Shown here: positions 1 to 8,190 of the stretch, piece by piece | How positions within the stretch are numbered: the first letter of the stretch is position 1 | Layout: every line of letters starts with the position of its first letter | Assembly: GCA_910584115.1 (NCBI GenBank) | Contig: CAJTYN010000036.1 | Coordinates: 1-20,218 of the forward strand | Direction of reading: 5' to 3' | Source: an uncultured Lachnospiraceae bacterium | Lineage (GTDB): Bacteria > Bacillota > Clostridia > Lachnospirales > Lachnospiraceae | DNA length: 20,218 nt | The notes under the pieces: model-generated | What the model saw: only the letters and a program-made list of their open reading frames with translations | Database searches by the model: none | What the model was told of the DNA's origin: nothing | Made by a program: the position numbers and the translations under genes

Positions 1-38
1 TGCCCGACGGGAAGCTGTATCTGCGATATCCGTATCAT
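1..38 (-). CDS. Start of a COG2509-like FAD-dependent protein (partial, cut by window edge)
   Basis: Only the first 12 codons are present, reading MIRISQIQLPVG on the minus strand. The ATG at 38-36 overlaps the TGA stop of the upstream flavoprotein (37-35) in an ATGA junction, so it is the next gene of the same operon and probably translationally coupled. The opening resembles the conserved N-terminus of the roughly 530-residue COG2509 FAD-dependent proteins (MIRI-x-QI-x-LP-(IV)-G) that often follow HI0933-type flavoproteins in clostridia. The assignment rests on that short motif, recalled from memory, and on position. The existence of a gene is well supported; its family is an inference. Confidence 0.55.
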   Translation of the reverse strand, partial: MIRISQIQLPVG

Positions 39-1255
39 GAGTGGTCCCTCCCTCTTCTCTTTTTGCAGACCGCCCGCGCCGCCACGGCCCCGGAGGACCA
101 GGCCCATTGAAGGTTATAGCCGCCGCAGGCGCCGTCCACGTCCAGGATCTCCCCGGCGAAATAGAGTCCTTCGTGAAGTCTCGACTCCAGGGTCCGGGGA
201 TCCACCTGCCGAAGATCCACGCCGCCCATGCATACCTGGGCGTAGATATAGTCCTGCGACCCTTTGATCGGGACACTCCAGTGCTTCAGCTCCCGGGCCA
301 GACGCCGGGGGATGCTCTTCTCTGTCCCTTTTACGCGTTTGGCTGCGATCTTGCAGAATTTTTCCGGGAAGATCCCCAGCAGGACTTCCATCCAGTCTTT
401 ATAAGGCGACTGTTTTTTCCTGTTTCGCAAAAGATCCTCAAGCTTCTGCGCACCGACATCCGGAAAAAGATCCAGGACGACCTGTGCCTTCTTCCCCTCA
501 TGGATGCCCTCCACCGCGTAACGGCTCAGCTGAAAAACGGGGATGCCCGATACGCCGTAGTCCGTCAGCTGGACTTCCCCCCGCTCCTGCCCGACCTTCT
601 TTCCATCCAGATACACGGATACATCCGCCTCCATGCGCAGTCCTGCCCACTGCCTGAAATAGTCCCCCTCCCCGATCAGCGGGACCAGCGCCGGAAGGAC
701 GGGATGGATCTTATGGCCCAGGCTCCTGGCCAGGTCGTAACCGCTGCCGTCGGCCCCCGGAAGGTTTGATGCCTTCGATCCCGCGGCGATGATCACCGCA
801 TCCGCCTCAAAAGTCCGGGCGGATGACGCAAGCGCCCACCTGCCCGTCCCTGTCCTTCGGATATCCTGGATGACCGTCTGTGTCTCGATCTTCACGCCCA
901 GATGCGCGGCCTCTGTAAGGAGCAGATGTAGGACTGTCCGCGCCTGCAGGCTGTAGGGATAGATCCAGCCGTTCTTATCCCGGAGATAGAGTCCCAGGCT
1001 TGAAAAAAAGTCCAGGGTATCCTTCACCGTAAAGCGCCGCAGCACTTCCGCCACCGCCTCGGGGGCATGGCTGTGGTAGGCGTCCGCTCTGATCTGTGTG
1101 TTGGTCAGATTGCACCGGCCGTTCCCTGTGGCCAGGAGTTTTTTTCCGCAGGCGCTCTGGTGTTCTATGATCGTGACCTTAGCCCCGGCACGCGCCGCCT
1201 GGATCGCCGCCATCAGACCAGCCGCGCCGCCGCCTAGGACGATCAGCTCCCTCAC
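35..1255 (-). CDS. BaiN/HI0933-family NAD(P)/FAD-dependent flavoprotein
   Basis: A 406-residue cytosolic flavoprotein of the HI0933/BaiN family (also labelled aminoacetone oxidase family). Near the N-terminus is the Rossmann FAD motif GGGAAG (residues 8-13), then the family signature GRCNLTN (about 46-52). Near the C-terminus is GLYFAGEILDVDGACGGYN, which closes the FAD site. Length fits the family. Clostridial members include BaiN, reported to reduce 3-dehydro bile acid intermediates, but most members have no known substrate, so no reaction is assigned. The start is GTG (1255-1253), overlapping the TGA stop of the upstream PLP gene (1254-1252). Only a weak GGTGA-like ribosome site precedes it, consistent with translational coupling. 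It is the sixth gene from the operon promoter near 9690. Confidence 0.88.
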   Translation of the reverse strand: MRELIVLGGGAAGLMAAIQAARAGAKVTIIEHQSACGKKLLATGNGRCNLTNTQIRADAYHSHAPEAVAEVLRRFTVKDTLDFFSSLGLYLRDKNGWIYPYSLQARTVLHLLLTEAAHLGVKIETQTVIQDIRRTGTGRWALASSARTFEADAVIIAAGSKASNLPGADGSGYDLARSLGHKIHPVLPALVPLIGEGDYFRQWAGLRMEADVSVYLDGKKVGQERGEVQLTDYGVSGIPVFQLSRYAVEGIHEGKKAQVVLDLFPDVGAQKLEDLLRNRKKQSPYKDWMEVLLGIFPEKFCKIAAKRVKGTEKSIPRRLARELKHWSVPIKGSQDYIYAQVCMGGVDLRQVDPRTLESRLHEGLYFAGEILDVDGACGGYNLQWAWSSGAVAARAVCKKRRGRDHS

Positions 1256-2544
1256 AGCGTCACCAGCCCGGCCTGGATGAGTTTTTCCAGGGACATCAAG
1301 ATCCCAATCTTCGCGTGCTCCCAGGTCAGCCCGCCCTGGAAATAGACCGCGTATGGGGGACGGATCGGTCCGTCGGCGCTCAGTTCGATGGACGATCCGG
1401 ATACGAACGCCCCCGCCGCCATGATCACAGGGCTGTCATATCCGGGCATCTCCCAAGGTTCCGGATCCACATAGCTGTCCACCGGTGCGGCCGCCTGGAT
1501 GCCCTTGCAGAAGGCGATCACTTTCTCCGGACTCCCCAGGGTGATGGACTGGATGATATCCTGCCTGGCCTCCCGGCTGTCGGGGAGGACCGGATAACCC
1601 AATGACTCATAGATCGCCGCGGCGAAGATCGCGCCTCTGAGCGCTCCTCTGACCACCATGGGCGCCAGGAAGAATCCCTGGTAAAACGCCTGTTTTACGC
1701 CCAGGCTGGCCCCCACTTCTTTCCCCAGGCCCGGGGAGGTCATGCGGTAGGATGCCTGTTCCACCAGATCTCTTTTCCCCACGATGTAGCCGCCGATCGG
1801 GGCCAGGCCGCCGCCGGGGTTTTTGATCAGGGAGCCTACCATCAGATCCGCCCCCACGTCCGAGGGCTCGATGATGTCCACAAATTCCCCGTAGCAGTTG
1901 TCCACCATGCAGATGATATCCGGACGCCTTTTTTTGATGAATGCGATCAGATCTCCGATCTGCGCCACGGAAAAAGAGGGCCGGGTCTGGTATCCTTTGG
2001 AGCGCTGGATCGTGACCAGCCGGGTCTTTGGCGTGAGCGCCTGTGCGATGGCCGGATAGTCAAATGTCCCGTCCGGCAGCAGATCCACCTGGCGGTAGGT
2101 GATGCCGTACTCTGCCAGGGATCCCTTCTGGGGGCGGATGCCGATGACCTCTTCCAGCGTGTCATAGGGCCTGCCCACCGGGGAAAGGAGTTCGTCGCCC
2201 GGGCGCAGGTTCCCGAAGAGCGCCACCGCCAGGGCGTGGGTGCCGCATGCGATCTGCGGCCGGACCAGGGCGGCTTCCGTATGGAAGGTATCTGCGTAGA
2301 CCTGTTCCAGCACATCCCGCCCCTGATCGTTATAACCGTAACCGGTGGTCGGATAAAAACAGGCTTCGCTGACCCGGTTCTTCTGCATAGCGTGGAGCAC
2401 TTTGAGCTGGTTATACTCGGCCACTTGATCCAGCGCCTGAAACCGCTCTCTTAACTTGTCTTCTATTTTCCGCCCAAGATCATAGACCTGCGGGCGGATG
2501 CCCATCTTTTGATAGAGTTCTCTTATCGCCTGGTCACCATTCAT
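1252..2544 (-). CDS. Methionine gamma-lyase family (aluminum resistance protein family) PLP enzyme
   Basis: A 430-residue fold-type I PLP-dependent protein of the COG4100 methionine gamma-lyase/aluminum-resistance family. Visible features are CGTHALAVALFG (about 100-111) in the cofactor region, the Asp of MVDNCYGEF (about 215) expected to contact the pyridine nitrogen, and the probable Schiff-base lysine in GSLIKNPGGG (about Lys241). Family members are presumed to act on sulfur amino acids, but the substrate is poorly defined. I chose ATG 2544 over a start eight codons upstream at 2568. It has AAAGGGGGA seven bases before it and forms an ATGA overlap with the miaA stop. The gene sits between miaA and the BaiN-like flavoprotein, as is common in clostridial mutSL-miaA operons. 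Confidence 0.9.
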   Translation of the reverse strand: MNGDQAIRELYQKMGIRPQVYDLGRKIEDKLRERFQALDQVAEYNQLKVLHAMQKNRVSEACFYPTTGYGYNDQGRDVLEQVYADTFHTEAALVRPQIACGTHALAVALFGNLRPGDELLSPVGRPYDTLEEVIGIRPQKGSLAEYGITYRQVDLLPDGTFDYPAIAQALTPKTRLVTIQRSKGYQTRPSFSVAQIGDLIAFIKKRRPDIICMVDNCYGEFVDIIEPSDVGADLMVGSLIKNPGGGLAPIGGYIVGKRDLVEQASYRMTSPGLGKEVGASLGVKQAFYQGFFLAPMVVRGALRGAIFAAAIYESLGYPVLPDSREARQDIIQSITLGSPEKVIAFCKGIQAAAPVDSYVDPEPWEMPGYDSPVIMAAGAFVSGSSIELSADGPIRPPYAVYFQGGLTWEHAKIGILMSLEKLIQAGLVTL

Positions 2545-3512
2545 CGGATGATCCCCCTTTCCCGGCATTCTCTCAGCATGTCTTCCAGTATCCGCGTCTC
2601 GTCCCGCCCTTTTTTGTCCATCCAGATGGCCTCCCGCTCCCGTTTGAACCAGGTCAGCTGCCGTTTGGCAAAATGCCGGGTGTCCCGTTTGATCAGCCGC
2701 ACCGCCTCCTCCAGGGGATACGCCCCCTCCAGATAGGCCAGCAGTTCCTGATAGCCCAGCCCCTGCATGGACACCATATCCCGGGTGCAGCCCCGCGCTT
2801 TTAACGCCCGGACCTCCTCCAGGAGTCCGTCCGCCATCATCTGATCCACCCGCCGGTCGATCTTCTCGTACAGCGTCTCCCGATCGTCGGTCAGCACGAA
2901 ATATGCGCAGGCATAGGGCGATACCTTTTGCTGCTGCTCCTGGTTGTGGACGGATATGGGCAACCCTGTCTCATGGTAAAATTCCAGCGCCCGCAGCACA
3001 CGCTTCTGATTATTGGGGTGGATCTGACGGGCGGCTTGGGCATCTACCGCCGCCAGCTGCCCATGGAGCCATTGCGCGCCCTTTTCCCGGGCGAGGCGCT
3101 CCATCTCTTGTCTGTAGCCGTCTGCTTTTGGCCGTTCTTCGCCGAAAGCGATATCCCGGACGACTGCCTGGATGTAAAATCCCGTCCCGCCCACTAAAAG
3201 GGGGATGCGCCCGCGGGCACAGATCTCCCTCAACGCCTGTTTTGCCATCTGCTGGAACCGCACCACGTGAAGATCGTCCTCCGGTTCCAGCACGTCGATC
3301 AGGTGATGGGGGACGCCTTCCATCTCCTCTGGTGTGATCTTGGCCGAACCGATGTCCATATGGCGGTAGACCTGCATGGAATCTGCGCTGATCACCTCCG
3401 CGTCCAGGGCTTTGGCCAACCGGATGGAGAGATGGGTCTTCCCCACGGCTGTGGGTCCGGCCAGGACGACCAGGGGAGTTTTTTGTCTGCGGTCTGCTCT
3501 TTTTTCATCCAT
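2541..3512 (-). CDS. miaA: tRNA dimethylallyltransferase MiaA
   Basis: A 323-residue enzyme that transfers the dimethylallyl group of DMAPP to N6 of A37 in tRNAs reading UNN codons, making i6A. The P-loop GPTAVGKT is at residues 19-26. The family block DSMQVYRHMDIGSAK lies at about 44-58 and supplies the conserved Asp. VGGTGFYIQAV follows at about 107-117, and the swinging domain contains the R-x-x-RALEFY-type segment. Length is typical for a bacterial MiaA. The ATG at 3512 lies three bases after the mutL stop. AAGAGGA, about 11 bases upstream inside the end of mutL, is the likely ribosome site. Its product is the substrate of MiaB, encoded first in the same operon. Confidence 0.96.
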   Translation of the reverse strand: MDEKRADRRQKTPLVVLAGPTAVGKTHLSIRLAKALDAEVISADSMQVYRHMDIGSAKITPEEMEGVPHHLIDVLEPEDDLHVVRFQQMAKQALREICARGRIPLLVGGTGFYIQAVVRDIAFGEERPKADGYRQEMERLAREKGAQWLHGQLAAVDAQAARQIHPNNQKRVLRALEFYHETGLPISVHNQEQQQKVSPYACAYFVLTDDRETLYEKIDRRVDQMMADGLLEEVRALKARGCTRDMVSMQGLGYQELLAYLEGAYPLEEAVRLIKRDTRHFAKRQLTWFKREREAIWMDKKGRDETRILEDMLRECRERGIIR

Positions 3513-3515
3513 TTT

Positions 3516-5555
3516 CTATATGATCCTCTTGAACTTTTTTTCCAGCTCTGTCTTACTCATAGATACGATGGTGGGCCGGCCGTGGGGGCAATGGTAGGGA
3601 TTTTCCAGGGTCAGCAGCTCGTCGATCAGTTGGTCGGCTTCCTGGGGGGACATCCTGTGGTTCCCTTTGACCGCCGCCTTGCAGGCCATGGTCGCCAGCC
3701 GGTCGGTGAAGACTTCCAGGTCCTGGCCGGTCTTCTCCTTCTCCAGGCTGTCCAGAAGCTCCCTGAACATATCCTCCCCCGTCATCCCGTACAGATCTGC
3801 GGGAACTGCATGGACGCTGTATTCCCGGGAGCCGAAGGGTTCGATCTCAAATCCCATCTTCTGGAACATCCGCATATGTTCCAATAACAGGAGTTCTTCC
3901 CTGATATCCACGGTGATGATCAGCGGCGGGCTCAGATACTGGGAGTCGGCCTTTTTCTCCCGGAAATTCCTGCAGAGCCTCTCGTAGAGGACTTTCTCAT
4001 GGGCAGCGTGCTGATCGATGATGAAAAAGCGGTCCTCGTACTCGACCAGCCAGTAGGTCTTGAAGACTTGGCCGATGAGGATGTGACGGCTCCGCGCGCC
4101 TTTACTCAGCAATCCTTCTGTAAAAAGGCCGGCCTGCTCCCCCTGGGCTGGTATCTCCGGATGTGTCTCTGACTGCATTTCTGACTGAAATGATTCCTGC
4201 GGCGTTGTTTCCGGGTGAGGATCCTGGACAGATATTCCTGGGGGATCGGACTCCCGGGCTGGCTGTCCTCCGGCCGGCACTCCCGGATCTTTTGGCCCGT
4301 CCCCCGCGAGATCCCCAAGACCGACTGGTGGCTGGATCGGCTGCAGCGGCTGGATCTTCGCTGCCTCCCGGATCAGCTCCTGCCCTGTCTCCCGGCCCGT
4401 GCCCTGACCTTGGATCTGGCCGTAGGATACCGGCCGGGCGCGTCTCTTCGCCTCGAAAGGCTCCGGGATGTCCGGCAGGTCCTTTTTCTTATCTTTGTCT
4501 TTTGCCTTTTTCTCCTTCGCCTTTTCTTCCAGGCTGATCTCCAAGATCAGCTCTTTCTGACCGAGAGTCTCTCTGACCGCGGCGGTGACTGCCTTGTAAA
4601 CTTCTTCCCCTTTGGAAAAACGCACTTCTAATTTAGATGGGTGGACGTTCACGTCCAGCCCGCCGCCGTCCATCTGGATCTGGAGCACGGCAAAGGGATA
4701 GCGGTGCTGCATCATATAGCCATGGAACCCGTCCTCCAGACCCCGGGTGATGATCTTATCTTTTACGTAACGGCCGTTGATGAAATAATTCTCAAAGCTC
4801 CTGTTCCCCCTGGACACGGCCGGTTTCCCCAGATAGCCGTCGATCTTGAGGATGTCATTTTCCCATGTGATGGGCAAGAGCTGCCGGGTAACGTCCCGTC
4901 CGTAGATCTTGTAGATCACATCCTTCATCTGACCGTTGCCGGAAGTATGCAGCTTTAGCTGACCGTTAGCCATATATTTTATCGCGACTTCCGGGTGGGA
5001 TAAGGCCATCTGTTCCATCAGGCTGCTGATATATCCGGCTTCTGTGGCGGCCGTCTTCAGGAATTTCTTTCGGGCCGGGACGTTATAGAACAGGTCGCGC
5101 ACCAGGATCGTGGTCCCCTCCGGCGCGCCCACGTCCTCGATGGACTGCTCCTCGCCGCCCTCGATGATGTAACGGGTCCCGGTCATGGAATAGGGCGTTT
5201 TCGAGATCAGCTCCACCCGGGAGACTGCGGCGATCGAAGAGAGGGCCTCACCCCGAAAGCCCAGGGAGGCGATCTCTTCTAAGTCCTCCGCCTTTTCGAT
5301 CTTGCTGGTGGCGTGGCGCAGAAAAGCCACCGGGATCTCTTCCCGCCCGATCCCTCTGCCGTTGTCCGTGATGCGCAGAAAGGCGACGCCCCCCTCTTTG
5401 ATCTCCACCGTGACCGCGGACGCGCCCGCGTCGATGGCGTTCTCCACCAGCTCTTTGACCACGGAGGAGGGGCGCTCCACCACTTCCCCGGCCGCGATCT
5501 TGTCGATGGTCTCTTTGCTCAGTACGGCGATCTTCCGTGTATTCTCTCTATTCAT
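3516..5555 (-). CDS. mutL: DNA mismatch repair protein MutL (endonuclease type)
   Basis: A 679-residue MutL. The N-terminal GHKL ATPase shows ELVENAIDAG (catalytic Glu about 39), DNGRGI (about 64-69) and GFRGEALSS (about 99-107). A Pro/Gln/Glu-rich, low-complexity linker spans roughly residues 340-480. The C-terminal domain carries the endonuclease motif DQHAAHEKVLYE, matching DQHA-x2-E-x4-E, plus ACKAA and CPHGRP metal-site motifs. MutL should therefore nick DNA, as in bacteria without MutH. I prefer ATG 5555 to the in-frame ATG 5561, because GGTGGA lies six bases before the former and abuts the latter. The chosen start overlaps the mutS stop by eight bases, so the two partners are probably coupled in translation. 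Confidence 0.96.
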   Translation of the reverse strand: MNRENTRKIAVLSKETIDKIAAGEVVERPSSVVKELVENAIDAGASAVTVEIKEGGVAFLRITDNGRGIGREEIPVAFLRHATSKIEKAEDLEEIASLGFRGEALSSIAAVSRVELISKTPYSMTGTRYIIEGGEEQSIEDVGAPEGTTILVRDLFYNVPARKKFLKTAATEAGYISSLMEQMALSHPEVAIKYMANGQLKLHTSGNGQMKDVIYKIYGRDVTRQLLPITWENDILKIDGYLGKPAVSRGNRSFENYFINGRYVKDKIITRGLEDGFHGYMMQHRYPFAVLQIQMDGGGLDVNVHPSKLEVRFSKGEEVYKAVTAAVRETLGQKELILEISLEEKAKEKKAKDKDKKKDLPDIPEPFEAKRRARPVSYGQIQGQGTGRETGQELIREAAKIQPLQPIQPPVGLGDLAGDGPKDPGVPAGGQPARESDPPGISVQDPHPETTPQESFQSEMQSETHPEIPAQGEQAGLFTEGLLSKGARSRHILIGQVFKTYWLVEYEDRFFIIDQHAAHEKVLYERLCRNFREKKADSQYLSPPLIITVDIREELLLLEHMRMFQKMGFEIEPFGSREYSVHAVPADLYGMTGEDMFRELLDSLEKEKTGQDLEVFTDRLATMACKAAVKGNHRMSPQEADQLIDELLTLENPYHCPHGRPTIVSMSKTELEKKFKRII

Positions 5556-8190
5556 CAGCATTCCACCGGTTCTTGATCTGATTCTGGAATCTATACAACA
5601 GGTTCAAGGCGGCCATGGGGGTCAGGTTGGAGACGTCCAGCTCGCGCAGCTCTTTGATGATGTCGTCGTCCTGCACGGCGTCCAGAAGAGACATCTGCTG
5701 CATGTCCACCTGATCGAACTTCACAGAGGTCTTCCGCGGCCCGCTCAGGTCCTTGACCGCCGCGGTGATGTCCGCGTCGCTCAGCTCTTCCACCAGCTCC
5801 TTGGCCCGCCGGATCACGGGATCCGGGATACCCGCCAGCTTCGCCACCTGGATCCCGTAGCTCTTGTCCGCGCCTCCTTTTACGATCTTTCGCAGGAACA
5901 CGATGTCGTCCCCCTGCTCTTTTACGGCGATGCAGTAATTATTGACCCCCGGCAGCTTTCCCTCCAGCTCTGTCAGTTCGTGGTAATGGGTGGCGAACAG
6001 GGTCTTCGCGCCCAGAAAACGGGGATTGCTGATATGCTCGATCACGGCCCAGGCGATGCTCAGCCCGTCAAAGGTGCTGGTCCCCCGCCCGATCTCGTCT
6101 AAGATCAGCAGGCTCTTCGACGTGGCGTTCTTCAGGATATTGGCTACCTCCGTCATCTCCACCATGAACGTGCTCTGTCCGCTGGCCAGGTCGTCGGAGG
6201 CTCCCACCCGGGTGAAGATCCGGTCCACGATCCCTATGTCCGCCTTCTGGGCCGGGACGAAGCTCCCGATCTGTGCCATCAGCACGATCAGCGCCGTCTG
6301 CCGCATATAGGTGGACTTCCCGGCCATGTTGGGGCCGGTGATGATGGAGATACGGTCCTTTTGATCGTCCAGGCAGGTATCGTTGGCGATAAAACTCCCA
6401 TGCGCCGTCATATTTTCCACGACAGGATGGCGGCCGTTCTTTATACGGATCTTGCCTTTTTCATTGATATGGGGGCGTACGTATTGGTTCTGTTCCGCCA
6501 CCAGGGCAAAAGAGGCGAACACGTCGATGGCCGCCAGGGCTTTTGCCGTCTTCTGGATGCGCTGCACTTCCCGCCCGACCTGGCCGCGCACCTGTGTAAA
6601 GAGTTCATATTCCAGCGCGCAGAGCTTATCCTCCGCGCCTAAGATCAGATCCTCCAGCTCCTTGAGCTTGGGCGTGATGTAGCGCTCGGCGTTGGCCAGG
6701 GTCTGCTTGCGGATGTAGTCTTCCGGGACCATATCTTTAAAAGAATTGGTCACTTCCAAGTAGTAGCCGAACACCCGGTTGTATTTAATCTTCAGGTTGC
6801 GGATCCCGGTCCGCTCCCGCTCAGAGGCTTCCAGATCTGCCAGCCACTTGGTCCCCTCGGACTTGGAATTGCGGTACTGATCCACCTGCTCGCTGTAGCC
6901 GTCCCGGATGATCCCGCCCTCTTTCACGGCCAGAGGCGGATCCTCCATGATCGCGGCGGATAAAAGGCTGCATAAGTCCTCCAGCCCGTCCATATCCTGA
7001 CAGATCCGTTTCAGGGCGGGCTGCTCAAAACCCTTTAACAGTTCCCGGATTGGCGGGATCTTCTCCAGAGAAGACCGAAAGGCGGTCAGGTCCCTGGGCG
7101 TGGCCGTCTGGTAACTGATCCGGCTGATCAGCCGCTCCAGGTCGTAGACCGGGCCTAGATATTCCCGGATCTCATCCCGGATCATGGGGGCATCAACGAG
7201 CGCCTCCACGGCGTCCGACCGCTCGTTGATCAGCGCCCCGTCGATCAGCGGCTGTTCCACATAACTGCGCAGAGTGCGGGCACCCATGGCGGTGCGGGTC
7301 TTATCCAGCACCCACAGAAGGGATCCCACTTTCTTCTTTTCCCGCAGCGTCTCCACCAGCTCCAGGTTGCGCCGGGTGGAGCTGTCCAGCACCATGAACG
7401 TCTCCGCCGCGTAAGGGACGATCCTGGTCATGTGCTCCATGGAAGTCTTCTGTGTCTCCCGCAGATATGTAAAGAGCGCACCCGCCGCGATGGCTCCCGT
7501 GTCGTAGGAACCTACATGCAGCTCATCCATGCTCTTGGCATGGAAATGCTCCATGAGCGTGCGCCCGCACAGGTCGTCATCAAAATACCATGCGTCCAGC
7601 GTATACACACAGACCCCCAGCCTCTGCCGCAGGTCCTCCAGATCCAGACCGCTGACCAGTAATGATTCATTGCAGATGATCTCCGCCGGAACGTATTTGT
7701 TGATCTCGTCCAGCAGCTTCCCGTTGGAGTCCACCTCCGTCAGAAAACAATCCCCTGTGGTCACATCGGCGATGGCGCACCCGAAGCGCTCCTGGATGTA
7801 GACGATGCACATCAGGTAATTGTTCTTCGTCTCGTCCAGCGCCTGAGCCGAGAAGGTCGTGCCGGGAGTGACCACACGGACCACTTCCCTCTTTACCAGG
7901 CCCTTGCTGGCCTTCGGGTCCCCGATCTGCTCGCAGATGGCCACCTTATGGCCCCGCTCCACCAAACGCTGGAGATAAGTTTCCGCAGCGTGGAAAGGAA
8001 CGCCGCACATGGGTGCGCGTTCCTCTAGGCCACAGTCTTTCCCGGTGAGCGTCAGCTCCAGTTCCTTGGAGACTAAGATGGCGTCGTCGAAGAACATCTC
8101 GTAAAAGTCCCCCAGCCGATAAAATAAGACACAGTCCTTGTATTCTTCTTTCGTCTGCAGATATTGCCGCATCATTGGTGATATAGCCAT
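5548..8190 (-). CDS. mutS: DNA mismatch repair protein MutS
   Basis: An 880-residue MutS, the mismatch sensor of DNA repair. The mismatch-wedge F-x-E motif is in GDFYEMF (Phe29, Glu31). The ABC ATPase domain shows Walker A GPNMAGKST (about 619-627), GQSTFMVEM, Walker B LLILDEIGRGTS (about 694-705) and the ATHYHEL histidine switch. QMSLLD at about 832-837 looks like the beta-clamp binding motif, and the C-terminus ends in the conserved LTPMAALN-LY dimerisation segment. ATG 8190 was chosen over a GTG at 8226: GGGGGAA lies eight bases upstream and the codon overlaps the miaB stop in a TGATG junction. The length is at the upper end of normal for MutS. Confidence 0.97.
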   Translation of the reverse strand: MAISPMMRQYLQTKEEYKDCVLFYRLGDFYEMFFDDAILVSKELELTLTGKDCGLEERAPMCGVPFHAAETYLQRLVERGHKVAICEQIGDPKASKGLVKREVVRVVTPGTTFSAQALDETKNNYLMCIVYIQERFGCAIADVTTGDCFLTEVDSNGKLLDEINKYVPAEIICNESLLVSGLDLEDLRQRLGVCVYTLDAWYFDDDLCGRTLMEHFHAKSMDELHVGSYDTGAIAAGALFTYLRETQKTSMEHMTRIVPYAAETFMVLDSSTRRNLELVETLREKKKVGSLLWVLDKTRTAMGARTLRSYVEQPLIDGALINERSDAVEALVDAPMIRDEIREYLGPVYDLERLISRISYQTATPRDLTAFRSSLEKIPPIRELLKGFEQPALKRICQDMDGLEDLCSLLSAAIMEDPPLAVKEGGIIRDGYSEQVDQYRNSKSEGTKWLADLEASERERTGIRNLKIKYNRVFGYYLEVTNSFKDMVPEDYIRKQTLANAERYITPKLKELEDLILGAEDKLCALEYELFTQVRGQVGREVQRIQKTAKALAAIDVFASFALVAEQNQYVRPHINEKGKIRIKNGRHPVVENMTAHGSFIANDTCLDDQKDRISIITGPNMAGKSTYMRQTALIVLMAQIGSFVPAQKADIGIVDRIFTRVGASDDLASGQSTFMVEMTEVANILKNATSKSLLILDEIGRGTSTFDGLSIAWAVIEHISNPRFLGAKTLFATHYHELTELEGKLPGVNNYCIAVKEQGDDIVFLRKIVKGGADKSYGIQVAKLAGIPDPVIRRAKELVEELSDADITAAVKDLSGPRKTSVKFDQVDMQQMSLLDAVQDDDIIKELRELDVSNLTPMAALNLLYRFQNQIKNRWNADE

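Noticed and set aside
41..769. Plus-strand open frame of 242 codons opposite the BaiN-like gene
   Set aside because: No recognisable domain and it lies wholly antisense to a conserved flavoprotein; GC-rich codon bias leaves the opposite strand open.
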